Below, piece after piece: positions 1 to 9,100 of a DNA stretch of 41,422 nucleotides. The DNA comes from a virus: IMG/VR virus record IMGVR_UViG_3300030328_001298, positions 1 through 41,422 of that record; one strand, 5' to 3'. The notes beneath the pieces were generated by a model. The model saw only the letters and a program-made list of their open reading frames with translations. It was not told the origin of the DNA and did not search any database. The position numbers and the translations under genes were made by a program. Position 1 is the first letter of the stretch; each line of letters begins with the position of its first letter.

Positions 1-76
1 ATTCTGCTGATTCTTTATCTGCTTTTTTCTTAGCTTCTCTTTGTCTTAAAACGTATTCAGGCACTATCAATGTCAT
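1..76 (-). CDS. Partial hypothetical protein, N-terminus only
   Basis: Reading leftward, an ATG at 76-74 opens a frame that runs off the window; 25 residues are visible, beginning MTLIVPEYVLRQREAKKKAD and then basic/charged. A GGAGA ribosome binding site lies just upstream, inside the end of the 67-aa gene, which it overlaps. Its place downstream of portal and holin-like genes suggests it leads into scaffold or capsid genes outside the window, but this is only positional. No function can be assigned. Confidence 0.6.
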   Translation of the reverse strand, partial: MTLIVPEYVLRQREAKKKADKESAE

Positions 77-260
77 TGTCTGTTTTCTCCAGCAGGGTTC
101 TTATTTGTTCTAATGCGTAGGATAGACCCTGAATTTCTCCTACCATTGCTTTATAACTAGCCATATCAGAGGCATTGCCGCTAGTTAAAGCAATACTAAC
201 CTCATTTATCCTATCATTCAAGGATTTTTGATATTTATATAAGAAATCGGTTACTTTCAT
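57..260 (-). CDS. Small predicted helical protein
   Basis: A 67-aa protein, mostly charged and heptad-like (LNDRINEVSIAL, ALEQIRTLLEKTDND), so probably one or two helices or a short coiled coil. Its start shares one base with the stop of the upstream 395-aa gene (TAATG), which suggests coupled translation. I do not recognise the family. Position in the virion operon suggests a minor structural or head-assembly protein; that is inference. Confidence 0.75.
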   Translation of the reverse strand: MKVTDFLYKYQKSLNDRINEVSIALTSGNASDMASYKAMVGEIQGLSYALEQIRTLLEKTDNDIDSA

Positions 261-1447
261 TAAACTGTAAAATCATATGTAAATCCCAAATAAGGCATCA
301 ATCTGTTGGGATCATTAGGGTCTCTTTTAGGATTTGTATCAAATCTTAATTTAGGACTTATGTTTTGCTGTAAAAATTCATTTATTTTTGGATTTGCATA
401 TGACCCAAGACCTTGTAAGAGATTAAATTTACCAGCATCTGCTGTTTTTTGAAAATCATCATCATAAGTAGAATCCGTAGGACTTATTGTATCTGTCCTT
501 CCCGTTAAAAAAGCTCTTTCGGCTGGTTTTAGTCTATTCATTTCTATTTGGAAATCAGGGTTTCGAGCATTAAGACTGTATTTATTCAGTCCCATTCTAT
601 CGATAGTCATTCCTAAGTTTTCGTCACCTGAGACTGAAAAATTAGGAGAATTTTCTGTTGTTCTTGGAAACAAAGATCCTGCGGCAGAAGCATATCCCGT
701 TCCAGCAGAGTTCATAGAATCTAATAATTGTTTATTAACTTCAACACGATTAAGGATAGGATTTGTCGGTGCTGCTGGAAGATAGTCTGCTCCCTTTTGA
801 GAAAGAGAAGCTAACTCTATTCGATTACCAGAAGCATCAAAAGCAGTATTGTCTGCCATATTATTCACGGCATTTTGACCAGACTCCGAAGAAAAAATAC
901 CGCTCACAAGGTCTGACAAAGAAAAACCACCAGTAGCATCACCCATTTTACCAAGAGCATTTTTTGCATCTGTAAAATTGTCTTTCATAAAATCTGTAAA
1001 TACTTTGCCCGCCGAAGCCATTATGCCAACGGGTTCCATTTCTACCAAAGCTCTTTCTACTGGAGAATAAAACTTAGGTGCAAGTGGACCTCTTGATCCT
1101 TCAAGTTGTGGTAACATTGAAGCTGGAACATCAAAGTTTATTTGATTACGCAAGTCAAAACCAGGAGTTAGACCTCTATCCATCATACCTAAAGCGGCAA
1201 AGTTTGGATCATAATTTGCAGCGTTTCCAATATTGGATACAGAGCCACGACCAAAGTCCATTATGTTAGGATTATTAGGATCAAACCTCCCATCTTGAGT
1301 GGTATCTGATCCACCAAAAAACCTACGATCACCATCACTAGAACCACCAGAAGGACCAGTGGCAGATACATTTTCACTTCCTAAAGTAAAACTATCAGAG
1401 CCACCAAAACCATAGTCGGCTCCACCACTTGGAAGATCAATTTCCAC
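260..1447 (-). CDS. Hypothetical virion-operon protein (395 aa)
   Basis: The reading frame starts with GTG, overlapping the stop of the 160-aa gene (TAGTG) and preceded by AGGAG seven bases upstream. The first 60 residues are low-complexity and rich in Gly, Ser and Asp, so probably disordered; the rest is a mixed sequence rich in Asn and Pro that ends in an aromatic stretch (LGFTYDFTV). No transmembrane segment or enzyme motif is visible. It does not look like a capsid protein: there is no compact hydrophobic core pattern and the N-terminus is disordered. Location between holin-like genes and short proteins suggests a virion-associated role, unproven. Confidence 0.8.
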   Translation of the reverse strand: MEIDLPSGGADYGFGGSDSFTLGSENVSATGPSGGSSDGDRRFFGGSDTTQDGRFDPNNPNIMDFGRGSVSNIGNAANYDPNFAALGMMDRGLTPGFDLRNQINFDVPASMLPQLEGSRGPLAPKFYSPVERALVEMEPVGIMASAGKVFTDFMKDNFTDAKNALGKMGDATGGFSLSDLVSGIFSSESGQNAVNNMADNTAFDASGNRIELASLSQKGADYLPAAPTNPILNRVEVNKQLLDSMNSAGTGYASAAGSLFPRTTENSPNFSVSGDENLGMTIDRMGLNKYSLNARNPDFQIEMNRLKPAERAFLTGRTDTISPTDSTYDDDFQKTADAGKFNLLQGLGSYANPKINEFLQQNISPKLRFDTNPKRDPNDPNRLMPYLGFTYDFTV

Positions 1448-1929
1448 TAACGAACTCCTCTAAATCCAGTTCCTTGAATTGCCATGCCACCACCACGAGC
1501 ATGTATTGTTTTAGGACTTTCAGGTTTCTTTTTCTTTTTTGCTCTGCCACCTGGAATATCTCCGTGTTTTTCGCCTGCTCTTTGTCTTATTGCTTTACCA
1601 CCTGGAACATCTCCGTATTCTATACCACCATCTCTTTTTTTCTTGACGTTCTTCATGTTTCTTTCGTTCTGTTTAGCAACACTTTTACTAAATTCTCTAT
1701 CCAAAGATTCAGTTTTATCTGCTCTAAACGGATCTTTTTTCTTAAGATTCTTTGGTCTAGGCTTTGGCATAGGGACTTTCTTTTTTTCTGTTGGTACTAT
1801 AACTATTGGCATGTAATTCTCCAGTATGTTTGATCCACCGTCTTTTCGTTTCTTGCCTTTGTCGACAAGTTTCTTTGCGTCATTATATGATATTGACATA
1901 TCTTTTGCAAACTGTCTAATCCTTGTCAT
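1447..1929 (-). CDS. Small very basic protein with Gly-rich C-terminal tail
   Basis: A 160-aa, Lys/Arg-rich protein with two related segments (EYGDVPGGKAIRQRAGEK and KHGDIPGGRAKKKKK) and the C-terminus ARGGGMAIQGTGFRGVR. That ending resembles in style, though not identically, the GGVM..RGGTFKG tail of the three small basic proteins next to the terminase. The ATG lies inside the 3' end of the upstream 51-aa gene (14-base overlap). Basic low-complexity proteins of this sort are common in marine phage virion operons. It may bind DNA or be packaged in the head, but no function is established. Confidence 0.75.
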   Translation of the reverse strand: MTRIRQFAKDMSISYNDAKKLVDKGKKRKDGGSNILENYMPIVIVPTEKKKVPMPKPRPKNLKKKDPFRADKTESLDREFSKSVAKQNERNMKNVKKKRDGGIEYGDVPGGKAIRQRAGEKHGDIPGGRAKKKKKPESPKTIHARGGGMAIQGTGFRGVR

Positions 1930-2071
1930 AAATTTTTTCTATCCTCGTCTTGCACATTGGACACTCATAAGTAACAAATTGTTTAATTCCAAAGAAGGGA
2001 ATTGGCTCCTCCTCTACAGTTTTAGTAAATGCTACTTTATGAATGTAACATATTTCATCGTCTGTAACCAC
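1916..2071 (-). CDS. Tiny probable zinc-binding protein (51 aa, GTG start)
   Basis: A 51-codon frame starts with GTG at 2071, with AAAGG eight bases upstream. It begins VVTDDEICYIHKVAFTK and ends YECPMCKTRIEKIYDKD. A CxxxH pair (CYIH) near residue 8 and a CPMC pair near residue 37 could together hold one zinc ion. An in-frame stop just before the GTG fixes the longest possible start. It fills a gap between the holin gene and the 160-aa basic gene, and its end overlaps the next start by 14 bases, as expected in this tightly packed operon. Confidence 0.55.
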   Translation of the reverse strand: MVTDDEICYIHKVAFTKTVEEEPIPFFGIKQFVTYECPMCKTRIEKIYDKD

Positions 2072-2156
2072 GCTTTATGCCTTTTACATGCAATTTATAA
2101 AAATAATTACCTATCTTATTAAACAATTTAAATAATTCCAAGTTTATTCTTGTCAC
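2055..2156 (-). CDS. Possible 33-aa basic peptide after the holin gene
   Basis: A GTG overlaps the holin stop codon (GTGA) and opens 33 codons that begin VTRINLELFKLFNKIGNYFY and end in KRGYRR. It has an aromatic/hydrophobic first half and a basic end, and its stop overlaps the next GTG by 17 bases. The 4-base junction matches others in the operon, and with the 51-aa frame it closes the apparent gap at 1930-2152. The small size means chance cannot be excluded. Confidence 0.35.
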   Translation of the reverse strand: MTRINLELFKLFNKIGNYFYKLHVKGIKRGYRR

Positions 2157-2560
2157 TTTTTCATGTTCTCCCGTGCTACACCCTTTGACTTCTCAAATGA
2201 CCGCATACCACCAAGTCCCAATAATGAGAGGGTTAACGTCATAAGTTCACCCGTATTTAGTTCTGGCAAAATAACATCAGGTGCCCAAACACTGGTTGCC
2301 CATTCTGCTATTGGCATTAAGAAAAATTGTGTTAAAAGACCAAGAGCACAGATCCACATGATAGCAGGGCGGGCACCGGCTACAAATAAACTAGGATGTT
2401 TAGCTTGTACTGTATTCGCTTCGATCTGACCCTTTGCTAATTCTTGAGCATGTCTGGATGCTAACGTAGCCAAGTCATGAGCCAATTTGTTCTTTTGATC
2501 TTTGTCCTCTATAAACTTACCAACAAGTTTACTTACTGGACCTATTAACGCTGTTAACAT
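2153..2560 (-). CDS. Holin of the 3TM (GTA_holin_3TM-like) family
   Basis: A 135-aa protein with an amphipathic N-terminal part (about residues 1-50), then a segment beginning HPSLFVAGARPAIMW and membrane stretches at about 60-85 and 105-120. It ends with a conserved-looking LLGLGGMRSFEKSKGVAR tail. I recognise this as the phage/GTA 3TM holin type, whose members form the inner-membrane lesion that lets the endolysin act. The start overlaps the upstream 78-aa membrane gene by 32 bases. Assignment to the family is from motif memory; lysis activity is inferred. The matching M15 lysin lies at 31.8-32.2 kb. Confidence 0.8.
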   Translation of the reverse strand: MLTALIGPVSKLVGKFIEDKDQKNKLAHDLATLASRHAQELAKGQIEANTVQAKHPSLFVAGARPAIMWICALGLLTQFFLMPIAEWATSVWAPDVILPELNTGELMTLTLSLLGLGGMRSFEKSKGVARENMKK

Positions 2561-2765
2561 TATTATCTCCCTTGTGTTCGTGACCCATCCATATGCCGAA
2601 AACGCCTGTCATCACACCCATGACGACAGACACAAATGCTGATTGACTAGCAGTTGGTGCATCTAAATCCATAAACCATTCGGCACATCTCCAAGACATT
2701 ATTGTACTAGCCAACATCATAAACCTTGGTAAAATTTTCCATCTTAAAAAAGTATCTACATTCAT
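2529..2765 (-). CDS. Small membrane protein, holin-like
   Basis: A 78-aa protein with two hydrophobic segments (about residues 10-32 and 42-62) separated by a short loop with DLDAPTASQSA, and a hydrophilic C-terminus. The pattern ILPRFMMLASTIMSWRCAEW followed by AFVSVVMGVMTGVFGIWMG resembles short phage membrane proteins found beside 3TM holins. It shares ATGA with the upstream 69-aa gene. It could be a second holin or an antiholin; the sequence does not decide. Confidence 0.75.
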   Translation of the reverse strand: MNVDTFLRWKILPRFMMLASTIMSWRCAEWFMDLDAPTASQSAFVSVVMGVMTGVFGIWMGHEHKGDNNVNSVNRSSK

Positions 2766-2971
2766 TGCATTAATGCCTCATTCAATCCAAATACTTCTAA
2801 TATCATAAAAGTAAAAAATAATAATAGTATGCCACCTGCTATTAATTTACCAGAAAAATTAGTTGAGCCAATCTTTATTGCAATAAACTCGTTTCCTAAT
2901 ATTCTTAATATCAACTCAAAACTGTTACTATCCACTTTTAAATCAACTGCTTTTTTCTTTTCTTCTATCAT
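2762..2971 (-). CDS. Single-span membrane protein (69 aa)
   Basis: A short protein with a charged N-terminus and one clear transmembrane stretch near residues 45-62 (GGILLLFFTFMILEV). It overlaps its upstream neighbour by four bases and the downstream 78-aa gene by four, so it belongs to the same membrane-protein cassette. Function unknown; a role in lysis or membrane passage of DNA is suggested only by neighbours. Confidence 0.7.
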   Translation of the reverse strand: MIEEKKKAVDLKVDSNSFELILRILGNEFIAIKIGSTNFSGKLIAGGILLLFFTFMILEVFGLNEALMQ

Positions 2972-3723
2972 TTAGCTATACTCCTTAAACTCTCCATGAC
3001 CTGATCAATATTTGGCTCTGTACCACCAGGATCATACAAACATTTATATTGTTTAGGGCAGTTTTTTTCATACATTAATGTATATGTTTTATTACCGCCT
3101 TTATATATGCAGGCTTGTCTACCAGTAACTCTTGACGTAATTCTTCTCATTAACCTACAAGTTGTATATATTTTTTTCTCTATCTTACCTTGGTGAGTTT
3201 TCTGTTGTCTGGTGTAGTCCTTCGGTTTGTATTCATAAGCGGCTCTTGCTTCTTTAATCCAAACACTAGCAACCAATGCTATAAAACCACCAATAATAAC
3301 AATTAACAAAAACCAAGCTATTGCCTCACCTACTTGCCTTCTGATTTGTTGTTGTTTGTATATGGTTTGCTGTCTTTGTTTTCTTATCTGACCTTCCATC
3401 TGCAATAATTCATCGTAGGCTTTAGGACCATGAGTTAAATTCAAAAACATCTTAAGTTCGTATCTTTGCTCCTCAAGTTTCTTCTTGGCGGCATAAGCAG
3501 AGAGAGCTGCCTCCTCAATAGATCCAGCTTTAAACAATTTGCCAAACAAGGGAGGATTTTTAGCTTGTTTTTCAGCGTTATCAACATCAGATACAGCTCC
3601 CATCCATCTACCAATATCACCAGACATTTGCTCTATGTCACGACCAACAGAAAATCCTTTTTTGATCGCATTAAAAGCACTGGAAGCTACAGACATAGCC
3701 GCCGTTATGGTTATTGGATCCAT
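2968..3723 (-). CDS. Membrane-anchored protein with Cys-rich C-terminal domain
   Basis: 251 aa. The N-terminal 130 residues are helical and charged with a coiled-coil-like stretch (EGQIRKQRQQTIYKQQQIRRQ). One transmembrane span follows at about 134-154 (AIAWFLLIVIIGGFIALVA), then a basic domain with Cys in TTCRLM, QACIY and NCPKQYKCLY. Four Cys after the span would suit disulfides in the periplasm if the C-terminus is outside. It sits three bases after the portal stop, ahead of the membrane/holin cassette. I know similar proteins only as conserved unknowns in marine phages; a virion-to-envelope or lysis role is possible. Confidence 0.75.
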   Translation of the reverse strand: MDPITITAAMSVASSAFNAIKKGFSVGRDIEQMSGDIGRWMGAVSDVDNAEKQAKNPPLFGKLFKAGSIEEAALSAYAAKKKLEEQRYELKMFLNLTHGPKAYDELLQMEGQIRKQRQQTIYKQQQIRRQVGEAIAWFLLIVIIGGFIALVASVWIKEARAAYEYKPKDYTRQQKTHQGKIEKKIYTTCRLMRRITSRVTGRQACIYKGGNKTYTLMYEKNCPKQYKCLYDPGGTEPNIDQVMESLRSIAK

Positions 3724-3725
3724 TT

Positions 3726-6119
3726 TTACCTACCTTTTAACGAGGCCTGCGTATTTATCCTATAGATATTTACATCATTTCTGTCTTCTGCAATTTGTTC
3801 TTGCGTTTCTGTCCTTTGTTGTGCCAACTCATAGGCTTGTTGTAGTTTTGCTTGGTCAATTTGGAAGTTCATCATGTCACTTATAGATTTTCTTTGCAAA
3901 TCAGCAGTATCATTCTCTAATTCTTTCTCTCTGATCGCTACAAGTGGGTCTGGTTTCTGTGCAGGCTCAATAGCAGGCATAATTTCCTTCAATATTTCAC
4001 CAATTTGTTGCGAAATTGCCGCTTCTACTGCTTCTGGTGCAATTTGTGGTGGCTGTTCGCCTCTTTGTTGTGCCTCTTGGATCATTGTTTGGAAGAATTT
4101 AGTGACTTGGTCTCTTGCTAACGCACTAACATGTTCTTGAACATGAGATTGCAACATTAAAAAGCCTTGTGGGTTGGCCTGTGCCACCATGTTTGATAAA
4201 AACAGAGCATGAACCACCAAATGTGCCTCATGATCTTGTTGTGGAAACACTTGAAGTGGTGCACCTTTTATAGAATTAGCGTTTTCTGTCGCTGGATCCA
4301 CGGGTGCAGGTGGTTTCGGTGGAGGTAAAATAGTGTCTATGTTCTTTACATCAAGTGCATCATACATTCTTCGGTATGCTTCATACTGATTATGTATTTG
4401 TGGGTTAGCTTGTGCTAATTGCAACTGTGTTTGAGCCAATGTCAATCGTTGAGACATGGAAAATATGTTAGGATCACTTACTGGAAGTATATCTACACGC
4501 CCATCAAAGTCTTGTTGCATGATTTGTGGTTGAGCATTACCTACAGAATAAGGATAAGGCATTGGATTTTCCGAAAAAATCTCGGCTAACATACGAAACT
4601 CTTGCTTTTGTGCATAATGTAAACGCTTGTGTATGCTAGAAATTATCTTAGACCCTTGTTCAATCAAGGCGACTGTTGTACCAACGGGTGCTTGTGAGTT
4701 TACATCTGATACTTTAGCATCTGCAACTTGTGCAAAACGTCTACCAGAATCAACAACAACACCTAAAAGTTGTGCTAGTGTCGCAGACGGCTCTTTATAG
4801 GGGAGAGGAATAACAGAATTTTTCAAATCACCACCTGGAACATCTATGTCTCTAAACTCACCTGGGTTTAGAGGTTCATCATCATTTCTAATTCTGACAC
4901 CTCTTGCTTTAAATCCAGCAGGTAAGTTTGATAACGTACCAGCATCGATGAGCTGTCTGAGAATGGAGGTTGCTGCACGAGACAACCCACCGATTGTGTG
5001 TAACAAGCCAAAGCCATAAAAGCCAAAACCTGGTAAAAACTTAAAATGCACGAAGTATTGTCTTTTTCGTTTTAGTGGATCTTGTTCTCTAAAGTTTCTA
5101 ACCACCGATAACACTTGATTTGAATTTTGATCGATGGTGACAATATAAGGTAACATAATACCCGAAGGCTCCCCTTCACTACCCATATCTTCAAAACCCT
5201 CCAAGTCCAAATCAACATGAACTTCGAGTAGCGTGTAAGCGTCATCTGAATAGTTTGGGTGTAATCCTTGAAGTTCGTCAGTCTTTTCTTGGATTGCTCC
5301 TTCATTTTCTCCATCATCAGTTGAAGATAACTCAACATCTTTATACACTCCAGCAACTTGTAATTTGCGAATATCATTGTAACTCATTCGTACCATATGT
5401 GTTACTCGCTCTGCTGTTCTAATATCAGAAGCAGAGTACGGGACAATCATATCCTCGGCAGGTACAAACTTAGATACTGCTCTTTGTTTTGTAGGATCAA
5501 AGTAAACTTTTTTAAAAGTAGAACCAGTAAGTGGCAAATAGAATAACATTTGATCTGTGTCTTGGTCATACTCTTCCATGACTTCAGTCACTTGATAATT
5601 CATAAAGTCTTTTACTCTTTGTGCTTGTTCTTCTGTTTCTTTTGTTGGAGAACCCAATATCTGTGCTTTTACAGGTCCACCACTAGGTAACATTTCTTTA
5701 TACGCTTGTGATTGAAACTGTGTTGTTGCTTCGGATAGTAGTGGATGCGTAACACCACTTGCTCCCATAAAAGGATCACTTCTGTCTTCATAATTAATAC
5801 CAAGAAGTCCTAGTCCTTTGGCAATCGCCTCTTCCCAATCTTGTCTAGACTCCAAATCTTCTTTTACTTTAGCTTGTAGTTCAGATGCGATAGAAGCTAA
5901 CGCACCATCTTCCATTACTTCTGCAAGATTAGCATCATGATTGTATGGCTCTGCCATAACTTCCATTTGCTCACCAGTATCTAATTCAATACCTTCTGGT
6001 AACACTGGTGCTGTATCATCTAACTGAATTTGCAAACTATCTTCTTCTGCCGTGAATCCCGGTCCACCCGCACCTATTTCTTTTTCAACCATAGGAGCTA
6101 TTTGTCGTTCTTCTGCCAT
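3726..6119 (-). CDS. Portal protein
   Basis: A 797-aa protein of the large portal type seen in marine podovirus-like phages. The first 70 residues are acidic. A core follows with GVTHPLLSEATTQFQSQAYKE (about 125-145), a segment LPLTGSTFKKVYFDP, and the helix-rich stretch GGLSRAATSILRQLIDAG near 385-400 that matches the central portal fold. The C-terminal 200 residues are Gln-rich and helical, as expected for a crown or barrel. Portals form the dodecameric ring at one head vertex through which terminase drives DNA. It lies downstream of terminase and the 1288-aa gene, joined by TAATG. Recognition is from overall pattern and context. Confidence 0.88.
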   Translation of the reverse strand: MAEERQIAPMVEKEIGAGGPGFTAEEDSLQIQLDDTAPVLPEGIELDTGEQMEVMAEPYNHDANLAEVMEDGALASIASELQAKVKEDLESRQDWEEAIAKGLGLLGINYEDRSDPFMGASGVTHPLLSEATTQFQSQAYKEMLPSGGPVKAQILGSPTKETEEQAQRVKDFMNYQVTEVMEEYDQDTDQMLFYLPLTGSTFKKVYFDPTKQRAVSKFVPAEDMIVPYSASDIRTAERVTHMVRMSYNDIRKLQVAGVYKDVELSSTDDGENEGAIQEKTDELQGLHPNYSDDAYTLLEVHVDLDLEGFEDMGSEGEPSGIMLPYIVTIDQNSNQVLSVVRNFREQDPLKRKRQYFVHFKFLPGFGFYGFGLLHTIGGLSRAATSILRQLIDAGTLSNLPAGFKARGVRIRNDDEPLNPGEFRDIDVPGGDLKNSVIPLPYKEPSATLAQLLGVVVDSGRRFAQVADAKVSDVNSQAPVGTTVALIEQGSKIISSIHKRLHYAQKQEFRMLAEIFSENPMPYPYSVGNAQPQIMQQDFDGRVDILPVSDPNIFSMSQRLTLAQTQLQLAQANPQIHNQYEAYRRMYDALDVKNIDTILPPPKPPAPVDPATENANSIKGAPLQVFPQQDHEAHLVVHALFLSNMVAQANPQGFLMLQSHVQEHVSALARDQVTKFFQTMIQEAQQRGEQPPQIAPEAVEAAISQQIGEILKEIMPAIEPAQKPDPLVAIREKELENDTADLQRKSISDMMNFQIDQAKLQQAYELAQQRTETQEQIAEDRNDVNIYRINTQASLKGR

Positions 6120-9100
6120 TATGCTACCTTTCTAAATTTATTAAATATACCACCTTTTTTGAATCTTGGTATCTTTAAATCAGAATCTATCTTTGTTAAA
6201 TCTATAACTCTAAAATGATCTGCATCATTTACAAAGTCTGGACTATTACGATCATATGAACCTGAACCCATTCTTAGTATTCGTGTGGATGTTGGTGAAA
6301 CCTTAGAGGATGAGCTATATACATTCGGTGTGGTGAAATATGCACTGCCGTAATGTTTTTTCAAAATACCACCTAACTCATCATCTCCCGCGGCAAACTT
6401 ATACTTTGCAGAATTGCCAGAACCACGAGCAGCTGCATAATCAACTAACTTTGGAAAAATAACATATCGTTTTCCATCTTTCTTAGCATCACTTATTGAT
6501 TTATGAACCATCATATCCAAACCTTGTTGTGAGTTTTGTATTGGTGGATTTTTTTGAAACTGAAAACTTTGATTTGAATCAGCATGTAGCATAGCTTGTT
6601 TTAATGAATTTTTCATGCTGTCTGGAACTTTATCACCTAATTGGTTAACTAAGTTTTGTATCGCACCTCTTTGTAAAAATGGTCGTAGATCAATTTTATT
6701 TTGACTCAACTTAGCTTGTCCTTCTCTAAGTCTATTGGCTAGTATAGCTCTTTCTCCATCTAAACTTTTAAGTTTGTCTTGATGAGCCATACTATCTATA
6801 ATTGCATTATTATAATTTCCAAAAACATTTGCATGTGCATTAAGAATAAGATCTTTCTTTATTTGATTTCTTAATGTTTCTGGAGTTGCTGTAAAAGGTT
6901 TAATATTTAATTTTCCTTTTTCTGGTGAAACAAATTTAGATAATAAGTTTTGAGAAGTTGGTGGCGTATATTCAAAATCGGCTATATTTGTTGAGCCAAA
7001 TCCTTCTATTCTTCTTCTGTATCCTGCTTGATCTGATGTTCTTGGTATTCTTTTTGTCGCATTTATATATTTATCAACTGTTTCGTTTACTACTTTTTCA
7101 ATAACTTTAGAACCTTTACCAGACGATCCATATTCTACTTCAAAGTCTGCTTGAAAGTCTTGATATATGTTTTTATAGTCCTCTACTTTATCACTATAAG
7201 TTCCAGGTTTATCATTTGCCACCTTAAGTCTTTGAGCCAATTCTTTTATATTATCTTCACCTGCTATTCTTCTAAGCTCATTACTATTAACCAAGTTTTT
7301 TACTACTTGAGCTTTTATATAATCTTGTTCTAAAGACAAACCATGATTTCTATAAGCATCTTTAAAAAACTTAGAAATATTTTGAGGAGTTCTAAAATAA
7401 TTTGGATTATCTAAAACCTTCATTTGAACGTATTTTTCATAAGTCAATTCACTTATTATTGGTGCTAGTCTTCCTTTATCTTTACCTAATCTAGTATTAA
7501 TACTATCTGCTGAAAATTCAGGATTAAACTGTTCAACATCTATTTTTCCATCGTTGACTAACTTTTCTACTGTTCTGTAATGATCTAAAACCATGTCATT
7601 ATCTTTAATTCGATCATTACCAGACTTTAAAAATACATTTAGAGGATTATCTTGAAGTGTGTCTCCTCCAAACTTAAATCTCTTGTTTATTTCATCTATT
7701 GCTTGTTTTTCAAACGCTTGAACTTGATTTCCAGTTAAACCTGATCTGAAAACAAAGTTTGTTTTTAATACTACACTTTGTGCGTCACTATCTTTAACTG
7801 CCATCGTCATAAATTTTTTAATTAAAGAAGGTACGTTATTTTGCATTAAATCAACTGCTTCGACATCATCTTTTATTGCTGAACTAGGATCAAATTTACT
7901 ATCACCAACCAAAAAAAGTTCTTGACCAGCACCAGGGTTAGCCACATCTTCATCAAAAAAATTGTCTATCGCTGTCTTATTGTATTGTTGTGATTCACTT
8001 AATGATCTAAATTTCTCTAGATCATTATCAACTTGAAATACTTGTTTTTTCAAAGGATCTATAGAGTTATCTAGTGTTCCTATACTAACCATGATACGGT
8101 CAATTTCATTACTTATTTCTTTTCCTTCATCTTGAAGTTTTACCTTTTTTTCACTAAAAGTTGAAATACCAAGGTTCTGTTCTTTATCTATCTTGAGAAC
8201 TTGATTAACATCCATTAACTTTGAATTTAAAACAATGTCATTTTTTCTATCTAATATTTTATTTAAATTAGTTATGTTGTTGTTTCTTTTAGTTTTCTCT
8301 GAAACAAAATAATTCTCAAACTGTTTAAGTTCAGCTTGAGTGATTGTACCATTTTGAGCATCAATATTTTTTTGTGCCATTTCGTTATTAAGAACGTCTA
8401 TAATATCTTTTTGTTTCTGTATGTTTCTTTGGACATCCGCTGTTTTCGCTGGTGAGTCTTGAACCATCTTTCTTGCTTTAGTCATACCTTGATTATTTTG
8501 AAACTCATTGAAAAATCTAGCGTCTTCTAATTCTGGTGCATTGGGACCTAACTCGAAACCCATAAATCCATCAACTGATCTAGTGTGAGCAAAATAACCA
8601 CCATCAACGGCATTACCAAATCCGTGTTCACTATATGACTGTGTTAGTTTTTTTAAACTATCTGTGTCACCAGTTGATTTAAAAAAGTCTTCTAATTTTT
8701 TTAACTCTTGTTTGACAACTTGTGTCTCACCAAGTTTGTCGATACTTGATCCAACAATCTCATTACCTCTAGCACCTGTTCCAAAGATTGTATGAACAAC
8801 ATCATAAACAGCATCACCTCCAGGATCTATTCTTTGTTGGCTTAGATTACCCATACCCATTAGGGTTTTTCTTTTTCTATCTGCAAGTTCATCCCCACGA
8901 GCTTGTAAAGCAGCTATCTCTTCCGTTGTCATATTAGGCGTTGCCATTTCGTTCATTATATCTTGAGATTCTGCTTCAATAGCCAGTAAGTCAGATTCTC
9001 TATAAACCCTAGACTCTATCTCTGGTGTAAACTGTGATGCAATATTATATAACTTTTCTTTACCGCCATCTGCTTCAAATTTCTCTTTTGGGTTTAGCTC

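Noticed and set aside
260-1447. The 395-aa protein as major capsid protein
   Set aside because: Length is suitable but the N-terminal third is low-complexity and there is no capsid-like pattern; position after holin-like genes is also unusual for it.
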